Source: Craspedostauros australis (Eukaryota > Bacillariophyta > Bacillariophyceae > Mastogloiales > Achnanthaceae). From it: DNA of 64,000 nucleotides. The translations under genes and the position numbers were made by a program. Shown piece after piece: positions 21,834-31,000 of the stretch. The stretch covers positions 2,455,001-2,519,000 of the forward strand of contig JAMXDE010000009.1 of assembly GCA_026770025.1 (NCBI GenBank), read 5' to 3'. The notes beneath the pieces were generated by a model. The model did not search any database. It saw only the letters and a list, made by a program, of their open reading frames with translations, and was not told the DNA's origin. Within the stretch, counting starts at the first letter, position 1. Every line of letters starts with the position of its first letter.

Positions 21834-23268
21834 CTTCGGTTTCCACGTGATCTTTGCTTGGTTGTGGTTTGCTGGAATGCTGTTTCTTTCCTCTCGAATT
21901 TGGACGAGCGGTTTACTATTGCTCGTATTTGCTTCGAGGCTCCTTCACACTCGTGGCTGGATCGGTACTTTTGGTTGTGTTGATGTCGTCCCTTGCGCCT
22001 TGGCGTTCATGCAGGAGGATCGTGCTGCACGGTTGCGCAGGATGCATACCGTACCACGTTGATCATGTGCGCACCGCATGTTATCGGAGAAGAAAAATGG
22101 AAACAGCAACAGTGGCAAGAATGTGGATTGGCTGAGCTGTGCATGCATCATTCACAGGATTGGCAGCCGAGGTGAAGACGATGTTGTGGTGATTGGCGAA
22201 GCACTGTCGTCTGCGTCGGACAGCTCGCCAATGCGCTTCGTCGTATTCCGAGACGATTGGCTGTTGCTGGTTTCCATTGTGAGACTGGTCAACGTGGAGT
22301 GTTGTTGGCTGTCCTGGCCTGGCACATTCTGTTGTCGCCGCGCGCAGTCATCATCTTGTCTTGCGGAGGAAGAGTCACACGATGTCTCTTCCTCTGTTGT
22401 GACTCGTTTTTCATGACGTGGAATACGTTCCCTGTGACGTAGAAGACGGATCAGCGAGAGCAAACACACAATAGCTCTAAATATCCAATCGCCGTTTCTC
22501 CCAAAAGCAAGCAAACCAGTGACAACAAGGGGCCAAAACTCCACAACTAGTGTTATCGTGAGTGCATCAACTGCGACCTGGAGGTAGTAGCACTGTTAGG
22601 ATGCATGGAGGCAGTGTCGTACCAATGTACTCTACTATATATAGTATCCCACAATGTACGTATACGATAATATGCCCTTTCTCGAGACTTCGGGTTTGAA
22701 AAACACCTGAATTGCTCTGATGAAATTCAACAGGTACATGGACGCGCGTGCATGGTGGACTCGCTTGCTAAATTGTTAATAGTGTTCAGTTGAGTCCGTG
22801 TGCGTGTGCTTTCGTGAGGGTGTCCAAGAGCCCCATGCGCGTGTTGCGACTGGCTGCGAGAGCAAAACCTGCACTCGTGGCATCGCGAGTACGAGCTCTC
22901 ACTCTGCCAAAATCGTACAAACGGGAGACATGAGCTCGCAGACTCCCTTCGCAGTGCGATCATGTCAGAAATTGATAACACCCCCGGAGAGGAGTCTGTG
23001 AAGCACTTACACTACCAGGGGTCGCACATTGCTGTGCATTCTGATGTGAAAGAGAGTGGAGCATAAATGTGTCTGACTAAAATAGTATTGTACAGTATGT
23101 ACCTTGATCGTTTCTTATCCCCTCTTTGCTGCCATCGTCAGTGAACCGTTGAAACTCTTGTGCTGCATCGACGAGAAGGTGGTGTACAGCGCAGATATCA
23201 GATACTTCTGAGGGCGATGGCAGTGGCGCTGATCGTGGCACTCACAGAGACCATCCCGCACAAGCGTT
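21834..23268. other. Gap between pseudogene 5' side and CRHC-domain gene
   Basis: Contains the former upstream region of the pseudogene, copy B of the 48-bp repeat (22,538-22,585) and AT-rich stretches near 22,620-22,675 and 23,077-23,105. The last lies about 170 bp beyond the stop of the minus-strand gene and may help form its 3' end. No gene seen. Confidence 0.5.
22538..22585 (-). repeat. 48-bp repeat, copy B (inverted relative to copy A)
   Basis: Exact reverse complement of 12,993-13,040 over 48 bases; identity ends abruptly on both sides. It lies about 700 bp from the upstream end of the surface-protein pseudogene. Confidence 0.85.
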
Positions 23269-25287
23269 TCAAGCGGTGTAGATTTGAAGCTTGGGTGGGC
23301 CGTCTTTGGCCAGTTTCTGCTTCTCTTCTGGTGTGAGATAGTTGACGAAGCGGATGCCTCGATCCGTGTCTACAAGACCGATCCGCGTGGCCGCTTCTGC
23401 CCAGTACTGTTTTCCAGCACCGGAACTGGAGCGCTTTGTCGTCGAGAGGCGGCTGAACTCTTCGATGACTTCTGTGGGCAACTCGCTGCATGCTCCGCTC
23501 TGCATGTGCGAGGTGTACATGTTCTGCGCAGCCTGATATATCCCTCGGATGGATGCGGGGAAGTAGGAGGCGCCACGGCCGCGATATCCCAATGGCAAAT
23601 TCTTGCAGTGGCGGCAACGCATCCCAACTTGACCGTGCGCGACGGGCTTGTTTCTTCCTCGTGAGCGCACGTTGGGCTCATGCTCTCCAGAGATGAAAAC
23701 CTCGATCTGGAGGCGGAGCAATACTTGGTTCGGGGTGAGCCGTTTGTAATCTGACAGGAGGCAGAGAATGCGTGGCAGTTCGCGCATCTGGCTGTCGACG
23801 CTTGGAATTGCTTCGTCGGTGGGACTTGTGTTGGATGTGGACTCGAGGTCTCGTGAAAGGAAATCCTTGGTCAGTTTCAGCTGAAGTTCGTAGTCGGGGT
23901 GTCTGTACAACCCTGGTCGACCTGGGTTGAGCATGTCGATATCAATCGTGTTGCAAGGTGAGAGGAAGTGGGGCAGGCCGGCATTTTGTGCCCAGATCTC
24001 TGCTGTCGATGACGCCTTTTCTTGTGATGCCGCCACTGGGTCAGGAATTGACGATCGATCCGCTTCAGTATCATCTGCGTTGTTCTGGGTTGATCCCTCG
24101 GTGGCCAACGGTGGTGATGAAGCTGCGGATGAAGCACTAGATTGGTCGTCCAAGTGCTCATCTCCCACGGTTGCATCGCTTTGTGCTGGTTCCTTATGCT
24201 CGATGGGTCTGTCAGAAGTCGTTGCGAGTGTTGTTGGTGGCGCGGCCATCGTCGGTGGCGTTGGCCGTGGCGATGCTCGTGCATGAGGAGTCGGCACAGG
24301 CACAGACACAGACACAAGAGCTTGCGGCGCAGGCCGTCGGTACGTCGCATCGCGTGTCTGGCTAGCGAAATGCGTCGGCGGAAGCCGCCTCACGCAGATT
24401 CGTTGCTGTGGTGGCTGAATGTAACGAATCTCTCGCACGTTGCTTGCGGGCACCTGAGCGTACACCTCAGATTCGTTGGGAGGTGGGCCTCGAACGATGG
24501 AGAAGTTGTCCTGCGTGCGTGCATTCGTTGGTGGCAAAGAATGCATGACGGAATAGGTATGGGGGTGTCCTGGCGCCCCAGATGGATAGGTCAGAGTCGG
24601 CGCAAATGGCTCATTCAGAACGTTCGGCTGGAAAGAGGCTGGAGCTGGAAGGTACAGCTCCCCCCTTTCTCCAACAAGAAGCTGCTGGGCAGGCATAGGA
24701 GCTGGACGGAGTATAACAATTCTTGGGCTGCTGTCTCTGCTCTGCCCGTATGGCTCTGCGAAGGCTTGGTGATGGAACGAAGAAGGAACAACCAGATTTT
24801 CGTTTGCCTGGTATGCTTGGTGCCCTGTTGCGATATGTGGCTGTGCAGCGTAGCTGTATGCTTCGGGCATAACATGCTCTATCAATTCATGCGGTCCTGC
24901 ACCATCATAGTGCTCCACAGTCAGAGACCTCACAGTATCCGAGATGGCGCCGTATTGATTCGCCTGCGGTGTTCCCGTTGCTGCATTTTCCGTTGGTCTG
25001 ACGTGTTCGGGTTGGTGGTAGTGGTGTTGCTGATGATGGAGGTACGGCTGGTACTGCTGATGCTGTTGGGGTTGGCGGTGTTGGTTTGGAGTGCCTGGGT
25101 TTGAATGAAATCGCACACTCGGTGAAAAGGGTGGGGGCGCCGCTTCACCGGGGCGAGAAGCAGCGAGATCTCGCCGTACCTTCTTCGTCTTCTGTCGAGA
25201 GGGGCCGTGTTGCTGGCGACCTTCGGAGCAAGAAGGGAAATGAGAATGCAGAATATACCCATGCGATTCGAGATGCAGGGTAGGCAT
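23269..25287 (-). CDS. CRHC-motif protein of a diatom-type conserved family
   Basis: The main exon encodes 672 residues from ATG 25287. The first 400 residues are low in complexity and rich in Gln, His, Pro and Ser. The C-terminal 170 residues form a compact domain with 'PNQVLLRLQIEVFISG', 'VGMRCRHCKNLP', 'RGASYFPASIRGIYQAAQNM', then 'H' and 'C' positions, 'SSSGAGKQYWAEAATRIGLV' and 'GIRF'. I know this arrangement from uncharacterised diatom proteins; the Cys/His residues suggest metal binding, and a nuclear role is only inference. The true start may be upstream: minus-strand sequence just before 'KTKKVRRDLA' (25,191) looks like a 3' splice site (tctcgacag), and a small exon with a strong donor lies at 25,862-25,930. 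The first 32 residues of this model would then be intronic. Confidence 0.85.
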   Translation of the reverse strand: MPTLHLESHGYILHSHFPSCSEGRQQHGPSRQKTKKVRRDLAASRPGEAAPPPFSPSVRFHSNPGTPNQHRQPQQHQQYQPYLHHQQHHYHQPEHVRPTENAATGTPQANQYGAISDTVRSLTVEHYDGAGPHELIEHVMPEAYSYAAQPHIATGHQAYQANENLVVPSSFHHQAFAEPYGQSRDSSPRIVILRPAPMPAQQLLVGERGELYLPAPASFQPNVLNEPFAPTLTYPSGAPGHPHTYSVMHSLPPTNARTQDNFSIVRGPPPNESEVYAQVPASNVREIRYIQPPQQRICVRRLPPTHFASQTRDATYRRPAPQALVSVSVPVPTPHARASPRPTPPTMAAPPTTLATTSDRPIEHKEPAQSDATVGDEHLDDQSSASSAASSPPLATEGSTQNNADDTEADRSSIPDPVAASQEKASSTAEIWAQNAGLPHFLSPCNTIDIDMLNPGRPGLYRHPDYELQLKLTKDFLSRDLESTSNTSPTDEAIPSVDSQMRELPRILCLLSDYKRLTPNQVLLRLQIEVFISGEHEPNVRSRGRNKPVAHGQVGMRCRHCKNLPLGYRGRGASYFPASIRGIYQAAQNMYTSHMQSGACSELPTEVIEEFSRLSTTKRSSSGAGKQYWAEAATRIGLVDTDRGIRFVNYLTPEEKQKLAKDGPPKLQIYTA

Positions 25288-25861
25288 GGCAAAGCACGGT
25301 GAGGCGAAGTAAGGCAAGGCCAGAAGAAATGAACGGGGTGATCGTTATACACATGAAGTCAAACGGGTTGTCGCGGACGAGAGGATGGGAGGATCAGGGC
25401 TCAGTCAAGCAAGATCCTCCAACACCGGTATCCGTACGAGTACTTGCGAGTGTGCAGATGCAACATTCGCCGAACCCTTCGCATGATCCGAGACCGTGCA
25501 ATCGTGATCGTAGTCATCAGTCTTACCATGACATGCGTCCCGTTTCGGAGCTCTGAGTGAAACGCTCCCATCAGCATCGGCGTTGGTGGCCATGGTATGC
25601 ATGCGTGGTTCGTTCCATCGAGGATCTGCAGTCCCCACTTCCGCGTCGACTCGGCGCGCTCCTTGCTCATCGTACTGAACGCTGGGTGCTCGTGTTCGTC
25701 CTCTTGGTGCTTCCATGGCTCTGGCAACTGGTTGCATCACAATTGGTCTCGGGAAAGCCAAAGCCGGTTGCCGGTTGTTGGCATTGGCCCTGTCCGTTGG
25801 TCCATTCCTTGGCATGTTCCTCATCAGTCTTGATTTGGGTTCGTGCTGCGAAAAGACATAC

Positions 25862-25930
25862 CTCTCGATGTATGGTCGAATCGAACGCACGCGGAGGTGG
25901 GTACTCACGATCAGCGTTGTCTTTTTTCAT
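25862..25930 (-). other. Candidate 5' coding exon of the CRHC-motif gene
   Basis: ATG 25930 opens 23 codons (MKKDNADREYPPPRAFDSTI, then HRE) ending exactly at a canonical donor GAG|GTATGT. Acceptors that keep the reading phase with the main exon lie before 25,212 and 25,191. Alternatively, a GT...AG stretch of only 16 nt (25,846-25,861) would join it to an open frame running to 25,405. The exon is therefore plausible, but its partner acceptor is undecided. Confidence 0.4.
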
Positions 25931-28098
25931 CGAAAGCTACACGTGCTTCAGTGTACCATTGCTACCACGATCTGGGGTAATGCCCGTCGGGTTTTGCCTC
26001 ATGCGATCAAGGATTGGTCTCGGAAAAGCACGTCTACGTGCATCAACCTTGGTGTCGTTTGAACCAGGGAAGCGCATCCATCTCGTTGCCGCTCAGGAGC
26101 ATGGGCGAGCACCTCGCTGCGATCAGAACATCTTTTTGCTGAAATGTCCGGTTCCGCCCACAGTTGCGGGTGCGTCTCGTTTTCTTCGGAATTTGCGCAC
26201 GTTGCACCTTTTGTCCTGCGCCGTGCGCGCGATGATGACCTATCAACGGGGCACTGAGCCTCGCGGCGCGAAGGAATTTTAAGCTTGTGGGCAGGGGTCG
26301 CAGCGCCGCATGCAGTCCCCGCCATATCGATAGCACAGTACTATCGAGTCCCCTTTCGCGGACGCGAGACCTCAAACCGACATAGACCGCGAGTCGGCCA
26401 CGCCAGCCGAGGCGCGATTGTCCATGCCCGTCTGGGTACGAACTCGTAGCGTGTCACGCACAACAGTACCGGACTATGAACGCAACATTGGCCCATATAT
26501 ATCATCGACAACTATGGAGAATGTGCGTCTGGCAAGACATCTTCCAGCCGGCATTTCTTTGTGCGCGACACCATTATAATATTCTACCCGCATTTCTCGT
26601 ACAATAGTACAGCAGTCTATGCGCATTTCTTTGTACACCACAGCAACTTGCCGACATTTATCGAGCGCTGTTCCCATCGATCAAGTGTGAGCCCTTCAGC
26701 GGTAAAGTGTGGGCGTGAAGGCTGAAACCGTGTGAATTGGGGTAGGATGATTCCATGGCAGAGAACATAATCGAATGTCGTCAAACTCGCACACCAGAAG
26801 TGCTTCATTCTCACAAGGAACCGCAAGCGCTTCCTGCATGCGCGACTGCGAACCAAGAATGTTGACGAACGCTCCGCGTGGTCGCGGGTGGGAGACGCGT
26901 GATTTTTCTCTACGGACGAAAAAGCAACATCCTGTGGGAGTATCATGCGCGCAGGTGGTGGAAAAAACTCTGCGCTGAAGCGCCCGCAACTTTGCCCACG
27001 ACAAGAAATCGAAGTGATGCAAACAAAAGAAATTGCCTGTATGTAACAGCGACCATGGAATAACAGCGGTGGATGGCGTTCTTTCTTCACGAGCGTTGAG
27101 GAGTTTTGGCCAATGCTGCTCGGCTGGGTGATGCAAAAAAAGCTGTGTGCGTGTTAGGCGCCTCCAACCGCTGCAGAAAGTCGTGGTGGTGCAAAATTTG
27201 GAAAATGTCTGTGCTCAGCAGCGACCGTGACAACACCAACAAGCACCGCGCGGACATCCTGGGCGCTTTGCCTCGTGTTGTCTCTCTGCACATGTTTGGT
27301 TCAAGCATGACCATGACACAGGGACTAAAGTGTGCACAGCGGACATCTATCCTCTGCTCTCGTCCTTGAACAATGCGCATGAAAGACTAAACGAAAGTCG
27401 AAGCTATTTTAGCACACCGCTCGCGGCAGTGCGCGGCTCTCACACCAATGTGCATCAAGACCGTTCCGCCCTTTTCGGACCCTCTTGGCGCGACTACTTG
27501 CGCGAGCTGCGAAGGCGAACGCCAATTTCATAGTTTCCGTTTCAACATCCTTCCGCAGTAGAGGACTTGCGCACCCAAGATCACGTCCGAAGAGTTCTTT
27601 GTCGAATCCGGCGAATTGGCCTGCAATTGGATAGGAAAGATTTCCCATGTGGTACAGCGCTGCAGGTTTCTCATTTCCGTGACGCGTTTTTCTTCCCACA
27701 AAACTGTCGAGTCCATCGCGCACAACTGCATGCGATCAGCTGCATGACAAGACAAGACACAACCTGGAACCGCTTGATGCCTCCGGCGAGGCCATGGAGA
27801 TCGCCAATGTCCACGTATTTAGTACAAAAGGATGGTGCACAAGCTCGCCAACGACAGCATGTTGGTGTGCGTGTCTGCGGTTTCCCGAAGGCACCCTCGG
27901 TCCTCACAGTGTCCGAATCGCTGAACAAGGGTCTTCGCGCTCGCGGGCGACTAAACTGCATCCTACTACTCTTCAGAGCACACAGATCACTGAGCGGTGC
28001 GTCCACACAATGAAATCGGAGGTTGCTGCACGGTCATGTCGTAAGCTGTTTACCCACCCGCGACGACGGCGCGACTATGGCTGCGACTACTTCGCATG
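25931..28098. other. 2.2-kb gap with no recognised gene
   Basis: This lies between the upstream side of the CRHC gene and the 3' end of the AAA ATPase gene. Several frames of 60-160 codons exist on both strands, but none has a family motif, a signal peptide or consistent coding composition. I looked for tRNA-like arms by eye without success. AT-rich sequence occurs near 26,570-26,590. Confidence 0.45.
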
Positions 28099-31000
28099 CT
28101 AAAAGAACGTATCACTACTGATGTAGTCCTCCTCCTTGTGCCCTTCCATTGGGGTGAAGTGTGACAGTCGGGTGAGATTTGCGCTGCTGCGATTCCCCTG
28201 CGATGAACGCTGAACACCGAAGGCTGCATTGCTTCCTGGCTGCTGTTGACGCTCGTCGTGTTGCTGATGTTGCTGATGTTGCTGCTGTTCCGGTGGCGTA
28301 AAATGCGGTTGATGTGGGTGTGGGTTTGAATGTTGTCGATGCTGACCTTCGTCGCTTTGGAGCTCATCCAGAGGCAACCCATTTTCATCGCGAAGCTGGC
28401 GGACTTTGGCGATAGCACCCCATTCGGCGTACAGTCGGATGGACACACGAAGAAGGTTCTGGTGCATGTCCCGCTCATTCAGCTTCAACGAGGCTCTCGC
28501 AAATCGTTCTGCGGCAACAGCTTGCAGGTGGATCCACCCAGCATTGGAAAATGCGTGGATGGCATCTTCGTATAGCCGCCGCTTTTCCCGGCTCCCCTTC
28601 AAAGTATCCTCTGCGTCAAGCAGATGAAGCATGCCCTGGTAATTTAGGAATGTCCCATCCGAGTTGATCATGTCGGCCAGCTGCTTTCGCATCTTCCTCC
28701 CTTTGCGTCGGTACTTGCGGCTCCGAGTTTCTTGGAATCGATGGAAGCACGTTAGCCCCGCAAACAGGCAAATCATCGGGGTCAGGAAATGCGATTGCAG
28801 CACCGTAACCTTCTTCCTCCGTTTCTCCAGCTCGCAGCGCCATCGCTCGGCTTCGTCAAATTGGAAGAGAATGTAGGATGTCATGCAACGCAAGAAGCAG
28901 TGGTAAAGAACTGACAGCTTTTCGGCTCCAGTGGCTGCGGCGTTGTTGTGAAGCGCCGCCGCGATGACGTCCTCATATTCCTTTTTCTGCTCACGGAATT
29001 CTCGAATCTGTTCTGATTCTCCCTCGCCGACATGCTGATTGTGATGCTGATAGGGGCGACGCCGTTCGCCTCCGATCATCTCTTCCGCGACCAGCCAAAA
29101 TGGCACGGCCATCCTCCACTGCACATCCTGTCGCAGGGTCCTGAGTTGTGCGCAGACATGCTTCATGTCCTCTCTGTACGGTCTCAGAGGCAGAGCACAA
29201 ACGAAGCCCATTGCGGCGGATGATGCGATGCAGCGTGTGGCGTACGCGACGTTGCCGCTGGAGATGCCGGTTTGGTATCCCGCGAGCAAGGGGCTCACGG
29301 CATCAAGCAACGAATTTCCCAGATGATGAAGATGGGAGTACACGATCCACGTGGTCACGGGGACGCACCCATCATTCTCCAGTCGATCGCTGAGCGATAC
29401 GGCTAACTTGCTGTAATGATACGCCTGCTCCATGTCGCCCAAAGACGCCAGCAGGAATCCGTAGCCAGCGAACGCGGACGGTGTGTAACGACACAACATC
29501 ATCTTGCGTACAGAGATCCGCATCATCTCCAGGTACGACCAAGTCAGCCAATCGGCATCGGCTTGGTGGTACGCGATCATGGCCAGCGCGCTGAGGAAGC
29601 GCAACTTCTGAGTCTGCTGGTCATCCTGTACGTGCACACTGTGCAGGAGGCTCGATTCGTCTGTGCTTTGGACGTCATCCCGTACAGTTCGCATCAACTT
29701 GTTGAGCACGCGTCGGTTCATGCGATCGGGTGGCGACACGCCAAGCACGGACAAGACTGTGAGCGTCGAATCGGCTGCAGCCTGCAGTTTGGCTTGAGAT
29801 TGCAATACCTGCAGTTTGTTGAATTCGGCATCCAGCCTGTCTGGCAACGATCGGCTGTGCGTCAAGACCTGCTGAATATTGGCGTTAGCGGTCTCTGTGC
29901 GCCCGCAGGCGATGTCTGCGTTGGCAGCCATTGTGTGGAGATGCAGCATCATGGGATAATGGTGCTTCCAATCATGCGCCTCCTTCACCAAGTCGATGGC
30001 GCGGGACAGCACGTCTGCGGCAAGAAAGAATGCGGACTGCGACCTGGCCTTATCACTGGCCACCATGTGCAGCTCGATGATGGCAACTCGATCGGAATCT
30101 GGAAGCACATCATTTCCATCTGACCCGTCGAGACCGCCGTCAATGACGTCCACAGATCCCGGCTTCTCCTTGCGTAGGACATTTACAAGCTCGGCTTGGC
30201 CTGCGCTTGTGCCTGCTGTTTCTGCCGATATCGCTGGCTTGTTGGATCCAGAGTTCTCGCCATGCTTCCTTATCTTGTTGGGCATTCGCTTCTTGGACGA
30301 AGCGAGGTAGCAAGAAGCACCGCGGTGCAAATGGTCGATGGCGGCAAAGAGGATTTCATCCTCGGGTCGATACTCGTTGAAGGAGCGCAGCACTTGCCCG
30401 ATTCCCAAGTGGAGCTTGGCGCGTTCCTCACCGGCCGGCGTTTCATCGACAAAGTACTGGTAGATTGTGGGGTCTGTGAATCGATGCTTCGTGGTAGATG
30501 CCGGGCCTCCGTCGGCGCTCATGCCCGAGAAGTTGGGGCTGGTGCGTTTCGTCGACATGACTGGACGGATCATGCCTTGGATCTCGGCCTCGTTGATGCT
30601 CATGGACAACGACTCTTCGTAAAATGACTGTCGCAACGAGGCGTCGTCGCCGTCGTCTTCGATGATGTTGGACATTTGGGTTTGCATCACCTGTTGCAGC
30701 TGATCGGGATGTATGAGCCTTCCAGAGACTGCCTCCTCCACGACCGACTTCATGGCCTGCTTCATCTCCAGATGGTAATCCACATCCAGCATGCCCAGAT
30801 GCATCGCGAGATACTGCAGCATGGTGGAATCGAATGTCATTCCTATGCATGCTGCCAATCTCAACAGTGTCTGCCCTTCCTTGGGGACATGTTGGATGCG
30901 ATTCTTCCAATCCGTCGGTTTCATAGACGCCCCGGCCAACGTGCTCGTGCCCGAGGGGGCTGGCGTGACATTCTCGACGTTGTTTTGGAGGTCTTGATCC

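Noticed and set aside
25557-26282. 241-codon plus-strand frame with hydrophobic stretches
   Set aside because: Overlaps the candidate 5' exon region of the minus-strand CRHC gene; Trp/Cys/Arg-rich composition and no family motif.
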